A DNA stretch of 64,000 nt from Caulobacter sp. NIBR1757 (GCF_027912495.1 NZ_CP115463.1:1201501-1265500); one strand, 5' to 3'; shown: positions 1 through 8,928, counted from the first letter of the stretch. Translations and numbers: made by a program. The notes: generated from the letters alone by a model not told the origin.

Positions 1-238
1 CCTTCAGCCGGTTGGCGATCTCGGCCAGTTCGGCGGCGCTGTCGGCCTGGACGCCGACATGGTCGATGCCGGCCAGTCGTCCGCGTTGCGAGATGGCGAG
101 GTTCACGCGCGGATCGTCCAGCATCCACTTGGCGTAGTCGGGTTTCACCACCGCCGGCTCGGCGCCGAACAGGGTGGAGTAGAAGCCGATGGACCGGTTC
201 AGGTCCTCGACGGCGATATGCAGGTGCAGGCGTTTCAT
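1..238 (-). CDS. ArsI/CadI-like VOC-fold dioxygenase, 5' part only
   Basis: This is the first 79 codons of a gene that runs off the left edge of the window. The N-terminus starts MKRLHLHIAVEDL and continues with GFYSTLFGAEP, KPDYAKWMLDDPRVN and GIDHVGVQ. These are typical of the ArsI/CadI family of vicinal-oxygen-chelate proteins, in which ArsI cleaves the carbon-arsenic bond of trivalent organoarsenicals and CadI is induced by cadmium. The residues expected to bind metal near the N-terminal histidines are present, but the later cysteine pair lies outside the window. The ATG at 238 has a GGAG ribosome-binding site six bases upstream. A palindrome overlapping the promoter suggests control by a metal-sensing ArsR/SmtB repressor, which may be encoded downstream, off the edge. 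Confidence 0.82.
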   Translation of the reverse strand, partial: MKRLHLHIAVEDLNRSIGFYSTLFGAEPAVVKPDYAKWMLDDPRVNLAISQRGRLAGIDHVGVQADSAAELAEIANRLK

Positions 239-246
239 GGACATCT

Positions 247-294
247 CCATATTTCTATAATTCCGGAAATATGGAATCAATGGGTTTGTGTCAA
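247..294 (-). promoter_or_regulatory. Promoter and ArsR-type operator candidate of the ArsI/CadI gene
   Basis: A perfect 9-bp inverted repeat, CCATATTTC at 247-255 and GAAATATGG at 266-274, flanks a 10-bp spacer. On the minus strand a TTGACA -35 element (294-289) lies 17 bp before TATTTC (271-266), so the right arm covers the -10 element. AT-rich palindromes overlapping the -10 are usual for ArsR/SmtB repressors. The regulator assignment is an inference from the downstream gene. Confidence 0.6.
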
Positions 295-317
295 GCACCG
301 TCGCAACGGCCGGCGGC

Positions 318-2762
318 CTACCAGCGCACGATGGCCTTGCCGGTGACGCCGGTTGAGCCGCTGAGGTTCCAGGCCATGGACGGGGTCGGCGCCGGCCAAC
401 TGCGTTCGACGCCCTTGGGCCAAGCCTCCAAGATCGTTCCGTAGTCGATCTCGGCCGATCCGGCGCCGGCTTTGGCGGGACGGAAGCTGATCACCAGTGG
501 TCGGTCCGCGCCGGCCCATCGCAGTTTGTGAACCTCACCAGGCGCGGTCAGCCAATTGGTCGGCCGGCCCTGGACGGTGACGTCCTTCACCACAGCGCTG
601 AGCTTGATGTTCAGCCTGGCAATGCGGGCCCCAGGCGGCGACGTGAGGACCACAATGACCCGTCCATCCGGTCCGATGCGGCTGGTAAGGGTCGGTTTCA
701 TGACGGGGACCGGATCGGCGGATCGGACAAACACTGGCTGGTCGTACAGTGGCGGCAGGCTGGCCCGCTGCAACAGTTTGGTGCTGATGGTGATGCCGGC
801 CGCGGTGGGATCGCTATTGTCCTTGAAGATCGACAGGCCTCCACCGCCCTGAATCTGGTAGGCGGTCCAAGCGTTCCCCGAATGACTGTCGCTCACGTAG
901 ACGACGCTGTCGGCGGGAGGGTAGCGTTCGGTCCAAGGGTCAGAGGTGGCCCAGACCGCGCCGATAGCGCCCCCGACCGCCGTCAGGACGATCCCAAAGA
1001 AGGTCCAGGCTCGCGTTCGGCCATACTCACCCACCGGCTGGGCCAGCGGCCACAGTACGAACAGCGCCAACAGGGCGAAGAGGCCGAGCAGGGCCGGGAA
1101 GTCGAGGCCCTGGGCGGTCAGGTGGACATAGACCCCCAGCCAGCCACAGACGACGGCCGCCAGCACGGCAAGCAAGGAGGTCGAGCGGCCGTCCGCGCCC
1201 CAGCGGCTGACCGCCGCGCCAAGGGCGGCCAGGGTCAGGGGCCAAGCGACCAGGAAGGCGACCTGGGGCACGAAGGCCTGCAGCAGGGTGGCGAGGACGA
1301 AGCCGAAGCAGAGCACCCCGGCCCAGGCGGCATTGATCGGCAGCGGCGCTTTGCGGACCAGGAACAACAGCCCCGCCCCGACGCCGAGACCCAGGCCGAC
1401 CGGATCGAAGCCACCGGCCAGGCTGGAGGCGGCGCCGATCAGGACGCAGAGCAGGGGCGTCACCCAGCGGCGGCTCGCGGTCTTGCCGGCCAGCTGAGTA
1501 CCGATCAGGGCGGCGGCCAGGCCGATGGCGAAGATGGCCGCCTCCCACACCGGCCAGACGGCCAGCAGCGGGCGCTGCTCGACGAAGCCGAAGCCGACGC
1601 CAGTCCAGCGACGGACCACGTGCAGCAGCAGGGCGGCCAGCAAGGTCGTGGCCAGGGCGATGGTCGCGCCCTTCAGCCCATCCTGCCAGCGCAGCCGCTC
1701 GCCGGCCGCCTTGGCCCGCCGGCCGGCGAGGATCAGCAGGCCGCCGGCGAGGGCCAGGACCAGCCAGCCCATGATCGGCGGATAGGCCAGGATGTGGTCG
1801 CCAAAGGTCTGGCTGTAGACCGCGCTGGGGGCCTTCTTCGGCAGGGTCTTGTCGAAGGCGAAGGTCCGGGTGGCGGCCAGCACCTGCTCGCCCATCGACT
1901 GCACCGCGCCCGGATCGAGGTTGGCCACCGTCGAGGTCGGGGAATGGTAGTCGAACTGGCGGCCGATGAAGGCGAAGTTCAGGCCGGTCAGGCCCAGCCG
2001 CTTGGGCACCGAGAAGTCGGTGTCGTTGGGCATCTTCTCGTAGAGGAAGACGGCCAGGGCGCTGCTGATCGGGCCCTTGGCGGTTTCCCTGTAGCGGGCG
2101 ATCAGGTCGCCGTTGTCGGCGCCGGTCTCGAACATGTTGGCCCGGCCGCCGCCGCCGCGCGCCTCCATGTTGATGATCAGGCCGGTGCGTTTGGCGAGGG
2201 GATGCTGGCCGAAGAAGGCTTCGGCGCCGCTGAGGCCCCATTCCTCGCCGTCGGTGAACAGGACGATGACGTCGCGGGCCGGCGCGGCGCCGGCTTTCAG
2301 GGCGCGGATGACCTCCAGCGTCGCGGCGACGCCGGTGGCGTCGTCGGCGGCGCCGGGCGAGCCGGGCACGCTGTCATAGTGGCTCATCAGCACCAGGGCG
2401 GGCGCGGCGCGGTTCTTGCCCGGCAGCACGCCAATCAGGTTCTGCACCCGGGCGCCGGCGACCCAGTCGGGGCGGTCGGCCGAGGTGCTGACGACGTCGG
2501 TGTCCTGCACGGTGGGCGAGAGGCCCAGCTGCGTCATGCGGCCGAGCAGATAGTCGCGCACCCTGGCATTGGCCGGCGAGGCGACGGGGTGGGGTTCGCG
2601 GGCGATGACGGCGATGTCGCGCAGGGCGCGTTCGGCCGAGAACTGGTCGGCCGGCGCCGAGGCCGGCGCGGCCCTGGGCGTGATCGTCCCCTGCCAGGCC
2701 AGCAAGCCGGCGCCGAGCAGCGCCAGCGCCAGCCAGCCGTTGCGCATCCAGTCCTTGCCCAT
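318..2762 (-). CDS. M28-family zinc aminopeptidase with C-terminal multi-span membrane domain
   Basis: The protein has 814 residues: an N-terminal signal anchor (about residues 9-24), an M28 peptidase domain (about 40-310) and a run of hydrophobic segments (about 320-590), followed by a C-terminal non-membrane domain. The di-zinc ligand pattern is visible: H128 in SHYDS, D140-D141 in GAADDATG, the catalytic E173 and E174 in DGEEWG, E200 in NMEARG and H273 in DYHSPTST. It is expected to remove N-terminal residues from peptides outside the cytoplasmic membrane; the substrate is unknown. The start at 2762 is chosen because it has a GGGGAA ribosome-binding site and gives a clean signal anchor; the longer open frame overlaps the divergent TonB-domain gene. 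The membrane-anchored M28 layout is known in proteobacteria and eukaryotes. Confidence 0.88.
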   Translation of the reverse strand: MGKDWMRNGWLALALLGAGLLAWQGTITPRAAPASAPADQFSAERALRDIAVIAREPHPVASPANARVRDYLLGRMTQLGLSPTVQDTDVVSTSADRPDWVAGARVQNLIGVLPGKNRAAPALVLMSHYDSVPGSPGAADDATGVAATLEVIRALKAGAAPARDVIVLFTDGEEWGLSGAEAFFGQHPLAKRTGLIINMEARGGGGRANMFETGADNGDLIARYRETAKGPISSALAVFLYEKMPNDTDFSVPKRLGLTGLNFAFIGRQFDYHSPTSTVANLDPGAVQSMGEQVLAATRTFAFDKTLPKKAPSAVYSQTFGDHILAYPPIMGWLVLALAGGLLILAGRRAKAAGERLRWQDGLKGATIALATTLLAALLLHVVRRWTGVGFGFVEQRPLLAVWPVWEAAIFAIGLAAALIGTQLAGKTASRRWVTPLLCVLIGAASSLAGGFDPVGLGLGVGAGLLFLVRKAPLPINAAWAGVLCFGFVLATLLQAFVPQVAFLVAWPLTLAALGAAVSRWGADGRSTSLLAVLAAVVCGWLGVYVHLTAQGLDFPALLGLFALLALFVLWPLAQPVGEYGRTRAWTFFGIVLTAVGGAIGAVWATSDPWTERYPPADSVVYVSDSHSGNAWTAYQIQGGGGLSIFKDNSDPTAAGITISTKLLQRASLPPLYDQPVFVRSADPVPVMKPTLTSRIGPDGRVIVVLTSPPGARIARLNIKLSAVVKDVTVQGRPTNWLTAPGEVHKLRWAGADRPLVISFRPAKAGAGSAEIDYGTILEAWPKGVERSWPAPTPSMAWNLSGSTGVTGKAIVRW

Positions 2763-2852
2763 CGCCCGTTCCCCGTTTTCCGCAGGGGGCCATGCGGCGC
2801 CGGCCGGCGCAAGAGGCGTTGCGAAGCGGCGCCTGGCGGGGTCAGATGGGGC

Positions 2853-3506
2853 ATGGGGGCAAGTTCGAATCCTGTGGCGGTCTGGGGTGTGGCGGTCTGC
2901 GGCCTGTTGCTGCTCGGCGCCGCGCCGGCTCCCAGGGTGGTCAACGCCGACTGGCTGGAAAAGCCGAGCGGTGAGGCGGTCGGCCGGGTCTATCCAGACG
3001 CGGCGCTGCGGCGCGGCGAGAACGGCCGGGTGGTCATCAGCTGCACCGCCAGGGTCGATGGAACCCTGGGCGACTGCCAGCTGGTGTCGGAGGATCCGCC
3101 CGGTTTCGGCTTCGGCAAGGCGGCCATGTCGCTGACCGGCGGGATGCGGATGCGGCCCCGGACCGTCAACGGCGAGCCGGTGAACAGCCCGGTGCGCATT
3201 CCCCTGGCCTTCACGGCCAGTCAGGGACCGAGCACAGCGGGGATCGCCTGGGAGGATCGCCTGACCTGCGTCGGCGAGGTGCTCGATGACGTCGAGGGCC
3301 GCGCCATCGCCTGGCCGCCCGGCCAGGAGACCGACTGGTACGGCCTCTATGTCACGGCCGGGTTGCGCGAGCAGAACCTGTCGGCCGACGCGCTGCTGCG
3401 ACAGTTGCAGGGCCGGCTGGCCAGCGCCGCCAGGCAACGGCGGCCGGCGGTGCGGTCGCCGGGCCTGGTGGTCTGTCGCCGTCTGCTCGAGGAGGGCGGC
3501 CGATGA
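2853..3506 (+). CDS. Exported TonB C-terminal domain protein
   Basis: This 217-residue protein has an N-terminal hydrophobic stretch (about residues 9-25) followed by a TonB-type domain. The motif VGRVYPDAALRRGENG and the later VVISCTARVDGTLGDCQL follow the TonB-C pattern of a basic, proline-containing entry followed by beta strands with a conserved G-V-V core. Two cysteines in that domain could form a disulfide. The C-terminal 80 residues show no recognisable domain. Such stand-alone TonB-C proteins are common in Caulobacterales and need not energise a receptor. It is divergent from the M28 peptidase gene with 90 bp between the starts, and it overlaps the next gene by four bases (ATGA), so the two are probably co-translated. 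Confidence 0.75.
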   Translation: MGASSNPVAVWGVAVCGLLLLGAAPAPRVVNADWLEKPSGEAVGRVYPDAALRRGENGRVVISCTARVDGTLGDCQLVSEDPPGFGFGKAAMSLTGGMRMRPRTVNGEPVNSPVRIPLAFTASQGPSTAGIAWEDRLTCVGEVLDDVEGRAIAWPPGQETDWYGLYVTAGLREQNLSADALLRQLQGRLASAARQRRPAVRSPGLVVCRRLLEEGGR

Positions 3507-3874
3507 GGCGGGCGGCGGTCATCGCCCTGGCGATGCTGGCGCTGAGCGCCTGCGGCAAGCCCCCGTCCGGTCCGCCGACGGCCGGCTCGACCGAGGACTG
3601 CCTGGCCTGGGCCATGGCCGAGCACGCCGCCGCGCCGGAGCTGTTCCAGAACCGCTACCGTCTCGGTGAGTTGCTCAAGGATCATTTCGAGGCCGGTCGC
3701 ATGGCCGGGCAGCGGCCCGCGGCCATCATCGCCCGGCAGCGGGAGCTGCTGCGGTTCAGCAAGAACCGGCCGGCGCGGGACGACGACTATGAAACCCGGC
3801 CCCATTGCCTGGAGCGGTTCACCCTTCCCGAACCGGTGGAGCCGGCGCCGGAAACGGAAAACGCCCGCCGGTAA
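3503..3874 (+). CDS. Small lipoprotein of unknown function
   Basis: This 123-residue protein starts with a lipoprotein signal peptide. The lipobox LSAC puts the lipidated cysteine at residue 17. The mature part contains a cysteine in EDCLAWAMAEH and another in RPHCLERF, and ends in a proline- and glutamate-rich tail. I recognise no family. The start overlaps the stop of the TonB-domain gene as ATGA, which fixes the start and argues for one transcript. Its stop codon sits in the loop of the hairpin that terminates the convergent ctrA transcript. Confidence 0.7.
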   Translation: MRRAAVIALAMLALSACGKPPSGPPTAGSTEDCLAWAMAEHAAAPELFQNRYRLGELLKDHFEAGRMAGQRPAAIIARQRELLRFSKNRPARDDDYETRPHCLERFTLPEPVEPAPETENARR

Positions 3875-3884
3875 GGGCGGGCGT
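3858..3884 (-). terminator. Intrinsic terminator of ctrA
   Basis: A perfect 9-bp stem, ACGCCCGCC at 3861-3869 and GGCGGGCGT at 3876-3884, closes a 6-base loop. Read on the minus strand it is followed by TTTCCGTTTCC, so it fits a terminator for ctrA, which ends 27 bases earlier at 3911. The loop contains the TAA stop of the convergent lipoprotein gene, so it may also stop that transcript. Confidence 0.75.
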
Positions 3885-3910
3885 CTCCAGACTTCAAACG
3901 TGAAGGCCGA

Positions 3911-4606
<696 letters not shown>

Positions 4607-4949
4607 CAAATTTCTCCCCGCGCCCAGCGGCCCGTAAAAATCTTGCACCGGGCGGAATCCGCCGCCCTTGCCCGCCGTTAACTTCCGGCGAGGTCGGTTT
4701 AAGACTGGTTAATGGTGAACGGCCCGTTGGAAAGAATCGTTAAGCTGATTTGCGAATCGGGGGCAACCGGGTGATTCCGCAACACGACTCAGACCGGGGA
4801 TGACTCTTTCGTGATGGGCCGTTCGAGGGTCTCAAAACCCTTGTGGCACGGCGGTTGGGCGAGGTTGTGGCGCCAAAGACTCACGAACCGGCCGCGTCGC
4901 TTTGACTCAATTGGGCCGGCGACCGGATGTCGCGGGAAAAATTAAGGGG
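4607..4949 (-). promoter_or_regulatory. ctrA regulatory region with seven GANTC sites and several TTAA half-sites
   Basis: No gene lies in these 343 bases. Seven GANTC motifs, the recognition site of the cell-cycle methylase CcrM, start at 4734, 4754, 4773, 4786, 4802, 4878 and 4904. TTAA motifs, the core of a CtrA half-site, occur at 4678-4681, 4699-4702, 4709-4712 and 4740-4743. The 4699 and 4709 pair is spaced by six bases rather than the canonical seven. In Caulobacter the P1 promoter of ctrA is repressed by full methylation of a GANTC and CtrA binds its own promoters, so the same logic is likely here. Exact transcription starts cannot be read from the sequence. Confidence 0.75.
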
Positions 4950-5858
4950 TCAGGCCGCCGGCTTGGGAAACACGCCGGCCCGCCAGAGGGAGGAAGCCGG
5001 GCTCTTGCCGATCTTCTCGCCGATCCAGCCGGCGGTTTCGATCAGGCCGTTAAGATCGAGGCCGGTTTCGAAGCCGGCGCGCTCCAGCATGTAGACGAGA
5101 TCCTCGGTGCCGATGTTGCCGGTGGCGTTAGGGGCGAAGGGGCAGCCGCCGAGGCCGCCGACCGAGGCGTCCAGCACATCGACCCCGGCCTCGACGCCGG
5201 CGAAGGCGTTGGCCAGGCCGGTGTTGCGGGTGTCGTGGAAGTGCAGGCGCAGCTTGGTGTCGCCGACGACGTGGCGGACGGCCTCGACGCGCTTCTTCAC
5301 CGTCCAGGGGTCGGCGACTCCGATCGTGTCGGCCAGGGCAATCTCGTCGACGCCGAGCGCCGCGCCGGCCCGGGCGATGGAGACGACGGTGTCGAGCGCC
5401 ACCTCGCCCTCGAAGGGGCAGCCGAAGGCGACCGAGATGGTCAGGCTGATGGGCGGGCCGCCGCTCGCGTTCTTGCTGGCGACGATGGCCGAGAGGGTGT
5501 CGACCTGCTGGGAGACGTTGGCGGCCTGGTTGCGGATGCCGAACTCGTCGCTGGCGCAGACCACGACGTTGGCCTCGTCGCAGGCGGCGGCGACGCAGCG
5601 GTCCCAGCCGCGCTCGTTGAGCACCAGGCCGATCCGCGAGCGCCGGGCGTCGGCGGGCAGGGCGGCCATGATCTCCTCGGCGCCGGCCATCTGAGGCACG
5701 CGCTTGGGATTGACGAAGCTGACCACCTCTTGGCGTCTGACGCCGCAGGCTTCCAGCCGGGTGATCAGCTCGACCTTGTCGGCGACTTCGAGAATGGCCT
5801 TCTCGTTCTGCAGCCCGTCGCGGGCGCCGACTTCGACGATCTCGATCAGGCGGCTCAT
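4950..5858 (-). CDS. mvaB: Hydroxymethylglutaryl-CoA lyase
   Basis: This 302-residue TIM-barrel enzyme splits HMG-CoA into acetyl-CoA and acetoacetate, the last step of leucine and ketone-body breakdown. The entry motif VGARDGLQNE carries the metal-binding and catalytic R-D pair. LHFHDTRNTG gives the metal-binding histidines, and VGGLGGCPFAPNATGN carries the catalytic cysteine of the flexible loop and the downstream asparagine. The length is typical of bacterial enzymes. Its ATG overlaps the TGA of the upstream glycosyltransferase gene by four bases, so the two are translationally coupled although their functions are not obviously related. Confidence 0.93.
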   Translation of the reverse strand: MSRLIEIVEVGARDGLQNEKAILEVADKVELITRLEACGVRRQEVVSFVNPKRVPQMAGAEEIMAALPADARRSRIGLVLNERGWDRCVAAACDEANVVVCASDEFGIRNQAANVSQQVDTLSAIVASKNASGGPPISLTISVAFGCPFEGEVALDTVVSIARAGAALGVDEIALADTIGVADPWTVKKRVEAVRHVVGDTKLRLHFHDTRNTGLANAFAGVEAGVDVLDASVGGLGGCPFAPNATGNIGTEDLVYMLERAGFETGLDLNGLIETAGWIGEKIGKSPASSLWRAGVFPKPAA

Positions 5859-7615
5859 TGGTCTTCGTCCTTCAAAGCGTCACTGTTTTTCGGCGCGGCC
5901 AGTTCGCGGGAGGCGGGGGTGGCGGCGGCCGGCTGGCGGGCCAGGTCGGTCGCCCTGGGCAGGCCCCGATAGATGGTCAGGTCCATCTCGTCACCCTTGG
6001 CGTAGTTGAAGCCCTTCAGCCGGGTGATCGGATCGACCGGCACGCCGCGCGCCTGCATCAGCGCCAGGAATTCCTTCTGCTCCCGCTGTTCGACGATGGC
6101 GGGGCGGCCCTCAGCCAGGGCCCGCACGGCATCGGCGGGGCCGCCGAGGCCGGTGCGGGTGCCGAGCGCGAAGACCAGGCTGGGCTCGGAATAGCCGGCC
6201 GTCTCGATGGGGCCGGGGGTGCGGCCCACCTGCGGATCGAGGCCGGTGCGCTTCAGGGCCATGGCCAGGCGCGGGGCCAGCCACAGGGGCTCCAGCCGGG
6301 GCATCAGCTGGCCGACCAGCAGGGCGTGGCCGAGGGCGGCGACGACGCCGACGGCCAGCACCGTCCGCAGGTTGCCCTGCCGGTAGATCATCACCCCGGC
6401 GACGACGGCGACGGCGAGGAAGACGGCGGCGGTCAGGATGGTCCAGACCAGGTCCGGGGCGTCGCCAAATTCGCTCATGCCGTAGATGGCGACGGCGGCG
6501 AGGAGGAGGCTGGCCAGGCTGAGCAGGGCGACCCCGGCGATGCGGCTCCAGAGCTGCGGCGCGGCCATGACGGCGGCGGCGATCAGCCAGTAGGCGGCCG
6601 CATGGGCCGGCAGGGTGTAGTGGGGCAGCTTGGTCGGCAGGATCTCGAACAGCAGCCAGGTGGGGATCAGCCAGCAGAGGGCGAAGCGGACGCCCGGCTC
6701 GCTGCGCTGCTTCCAGGCCAGCATGACGGCGGCGGGGGCCAGCAGGATCCACGGGAACATCGTTAGGATCGACGCCATCACATGGTAGCCGATCGGCCCG
6801 CCGTGCCGCTCGTGGCCGCCGACCAGCTTGGGGGCCAGGTCGCCGCCGATGGCCGAGCCCCAGAAGGCCCCGTCGGTCGAGACGGTGATGGCCAGGGCCC
6901 AGGGTCCGCAGATGGCCAGGATCAGCACCAGCCCCCAGCCCCAGCCGATGTCCTTCATCCAGCGAGCCTGGCGGTCGGAGGCCCAGAGGGCGGCGAGGGT
7001 CAGCAGCAGGACCATCAGCACGACGGGCCCCTTGACCAGAATGCCTATGGCGATGGCGACCCAGAGGACCAGCTTGGTGGGTCGCCCCAGCGGGGGGGCG
7101 CCGGCCCGGTGGGCGGCGTACATCCGGGCCAGCGCCGCCAGGGCGACGGTGGTGCAGGCGGCCAGCACCGAGTCGGTCTTGGCGATGAAGGCCTCGGTGC
7201 TGAGCAGGAAGCCCGAGCCGAACATGGCCCCGGCCAGCATGGCGGTGCGGTCGTTCCAGAAGGCGCGGGCCCCCCAGGCGCAAGCCAGGGCGGCCAGCAT
7301 GGCCCCCAGCAGCGAGGGCAGGCGGTAGGGCCAGATGTCGCGGTTCTCGACGTCGGAGAACAGGGCGACGCTGGCCGCCTGCATCCAGTGGATGCCGACC
7401 GGCTTCTTGTCGCGGGTGCGGTCCTGGAAGTTGATGGCGACGTAGTCGTCGCTCTCCAGCATCTGGGCCGTGGCCTGGCTGAAGCGGGCCTCGTCGCGGT
7501 CGATGGGCGGCATGGCCATCAGGCCGGGCAGGCCGCACAGCAAGGCGATGAAGGCCGCGACCAGCGGGCCGCGCCAGCCCTTGGCCAGCATGTCCAGACG
7601 GGATTCGAGGCTCAT
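5855..7615 (-). CDS. ArnT/PMT-like GT39 membrane glycosyltransferase
   Basis: This 586-residue polytopic protein belongs to the dolichyl-phosphate-mannose-protein mannosyltransferase/ArnT superfamily. The first periplasmic loop has the diagnostic DRDEARFSQATAQML motif, with the acidic residues that act in catalysis. It is followed by DKKPVGIHWMQA and then by about eleven further hydrophobic segments. Enzymes of this group move a sugar from an undecaprenyl- or dolichyl-phosphate carrier onto lipid A or protein. The GT2 gene transcribed divergently at 7908 is the type that makes such a sugar carrier, so the pair may form one pathway. The start at 7615 is the first ATG preceding the first membrane helix. 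The C-terminal 40 residues are polar and poorly conserved. Confidence 0.85.
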   Translation of the reverse strand: MSLESRLDMLAKGWRGPLVAAFIALLCGLPGLMAMPPIDRDEARFSQATAQMLESDDYVAINFQDRTRDKKPVGIHWMQAASVALFSDVENRDIWPYRLPSLLGAMLAALACAWGARAFWNDRTAMLAGAMFGSGFLLSTEAFIAKTDSVLAACTTVALAALARMYAAHRAGAPPLGRPTKLVLWVAIAIGILVKGPVVLMVLLLTLAALWASDRQARWMKDIGWGWGLVLILAICGPWALAITVSTDGAFWGSAIGGDLAPKLVGGHERHGGPIGYHVMASILTMFPWILLAPAAVMLAWKQRSEPGVRFALCWLIPTWLLFEILPTKLPHYTLPAHAAAYWLIAAAVMAAPQLWSRIAGVALLSLASLLLAAVAIYGMSEFGDAPDLVWTILTAAVFLAVAVVAGVMIYRQGNLRTVLAVGVVAALGHALLVGQLMPRLEPLWLAPRLAMALKRTGLDPQVGRTPGPIETAGYSEPSLVFALGTRTGLGGPADAVRALAEGRPAIVEQREQKEFLALMQARGVPVDPITRLKGFNYAKGDEMDLTIYRGLPRATDLARQPAAATPASRELAAPKNSDALKDEDQ

Positions 7616-7692
7616 GGATGGGTTGATAGCATTGGCGATTGTTCCTGACCTACTGTCTTCCCGTGGCGCGGGGCGGGTGAAAATGGGGATTC

Positions 7693-7840
7693 TCCCTTCC
7701 CCTCGAGGGGGAAGGGCCGGGGATGGGGTGTTCGCGCCGGCCCGAAAGCGAAGGTGAAAGAGGGCGCCGACGCCTCTCGCGCCCTTCCGGCGGCATCGCG
7801 CGAACACCCCCACCCAACCCTCCCCCCTCGAGGGGGAGGG
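7693..7840. repeat. Large palindromic intergenic element A (CTCGAG type)
   Basis: The arms run from about 7693 to 7737 and from about 7796 to 7840. They are imperfect inverted repeats of about 45 bp, and each contains its own short palindrome centred on CTCGAG (7702-7707 and 7828-7833). The element fills most of the 292-bp gap between the divergent GT39 and GT2 genes, so their promoters must lie in it or beside it. It is one of seven elements of this architecture in the window. Confidence 0.7.
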
Positions 7841-7907
7841 CTTTGATCGCGCTCTACGGGATGGGAACCGATTTCCACTTCCGTCAAACCCGCTCTATTA
7901 GGGGCCT

Positions 7908-8630
7908 ATGAGCACCCCTGACTATTCGATCGTCGTGCCCGTCTATGACGAAGGCGAGGCCGCCCCGTTGCTGGCCCGGGAAATCGCCGCCGCGTTCGGC
8001 GACCGGTCCTACGAGCTGATCTTCGTCAATGACGCCAGCAAGGACGACACCCAGGCCCGGCTGACGGCGCTGAAGGGCGAGATCCCGCAGCTGCGGGTGC
8101 TGGCCCACCGCAAGAACAGCGGCCAGAGCCGGGCCATCCGTTCGGGCATCCTGGAAGCCAGGGCCCCGATCATTGTCACCCTCGACGGCGACGGTCAGAA
8201 CGACCCGGCCGACGCGCCGCGTCTGGCCGAGCGGCTGAAGGCCTCGCCCAAAGAGCTGGCCCTGGTCGGCGGCGAGCGGGTCAAGCGGCAGGACAGTGAG
8301 GCCAAGCGCTGGGCCAGCCGCTGGGCCAACCGTATCCGCCGGCGGCTGCTCAACGACAATTGCAATGACACCGGCTGCGGGCTGAAGGCCTTCCGGCGCG
8401 AGGCGTTTCTGCGGCTCCCCTATTTCGATCACATCCACCGCTACCTGCCGGCCCTGATGCTGCGCGAGGGCTATGAGGTGGCGTTCGAGCCGGTCAACCA
8501 TCGCCACCGCGAGACGGGGGTCTCGAAATACAACAACTGGGGCCGGCTGAAGGCCTCGGTCAGCGACCTGCTGGGCGTCATGTGGCTCAATACCCGGGCG
8601 CGCAATCCGCTGGGCGTCGACGAGGTCTAG
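7908..8630 (+). CDS. GT2 family polyprenyl-phosphate glycosyltransferase
   Basis: This 240-residue GT-A protein starts with YSIVVPVYDEGEAAP and has the nucleotide-binding motifs NDASKDDT and VTLDGDGQNDP, of which DGDGQNDP holds the metal-binding aspartates. It ends near SKYNNWGRLKASVSDL. This is the dolichol-phosphate-mannose synthase/ArnC-like subgroup that loads a sugar onto undecaprenyl phosphate on the cytoplasmic face. Unlike ArnC it has no C-terminal pair of membrane helices. The divergent GT39 transferase at 5855-7615 is a plausible user of its product; that link is inferred. Confidence 0.88.
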   Translation: MSTPDYSIVVPVYDEGEAAPLLAREIAAAFGDRSYELIFVNDASKDDTQARLTALKGEIPQLRVLAHRKNSGQSRAIRSGILEARAPIIVTLDGDGQNDPADAPRLAERLKASPKELALVGGERVKRQDSEAKRWASRWANRIRRRLLNDNCNDTGCGLKAFRREAFLRLPYFDHIHRYLPALMLREGYEVAFEPVNHRHRETGVSKYNNWGRLKASVSDLLGVMWLNTRARNPLGVDEV

Positions 8631-8873
8631 GGACGCTTCGGGGCGGTTTGTTCGGCCGAAGCGATTATAGCACGGACGGCGGCCGGCTGAGCGGGCTGTT
8701 TTCGTGTTTTTTCAACCACTTGAGACCTGCTCGAAAGTGGTGCGAAACCGTCCGGAAGGTCGTCCCGGACCCTCCTCTGGACCTACCCGAACCCCTATCG
8801 AACCCATGACCGCGGGCAGGACGAGGGATCGCCAGGCGCGTCGGATGGGGCGGCGAGGCCGTTTGGCCGATGA

Positions 8874-8889
8874 ATATGTCTAGACATAT
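8874..8889. promoter_or_regulatory. 16-bp perfect palindrome, operator candidate
   Basis: ATATGTCTAGACATAT is a perfect palindrome in a strongly AT-poor neighbourhood, 77 bases ahead of the lipoprotein gene at 8966. Its length and symmetry suit a dimeric repressor such as a MarR- or TetR-type protein. No matching regulator is encoded beside it, so the partner is unknown. Confidence 0.45.
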
Positions 8890-8905
8890 GCCCTGAGGGC
8901 CGGGC

Positions 8906-8928
8906 TTGACCTTGATCTACAAATGTAG
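8906..8928 (+). promoter_or_regulatory. TTGACC element and TACA-AA-TGTA palindrome, BlaI/CopY-like site
   Basis: CTACAAATGTAG (8917-8928) contains TACA-N2-TGTA, the consensus half-site pair of the BlaI/MecI/CopY repressor family. It lies just downstream of a possible -35 element, TTGACC (8906-8911), where a repressor would block transcription of the lipoprotein gene at 8966. There is no regulator gene of this family in the window, so the assignment rests on the motif only. Confidence 0.4.

Noticed and set aside
528-3506. 992-residue plus-strand open frame covering the M28 peptidase gene
   Set aside because: Its first three quarters are the reverse reading of the M28 gene with skewed codon composition. 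Only the part from 2853 has protein-like sequence (TonB domain), and the start is placed there.
4699-4712. TTAA-N6-TTAA upstream of ctrA as a full CtrA box
   Set aside because: The spacing is six rather than seven, so it is noted only as two half-sites.
4902-5972. 356-residue plus-strand frame over the HMG-CoA lyase gene
   Set aside because: It is glycine/aspartate-rich low-complexity sequence expected antisense to a GC-rich gene, and all family motifs are on the minus strand.
8634-8663. Hairpin after the GT2 gene as an intrinsic terminator
   Set aside because: No T-run follows directly, so it is only mentioned in the intergenic entry.
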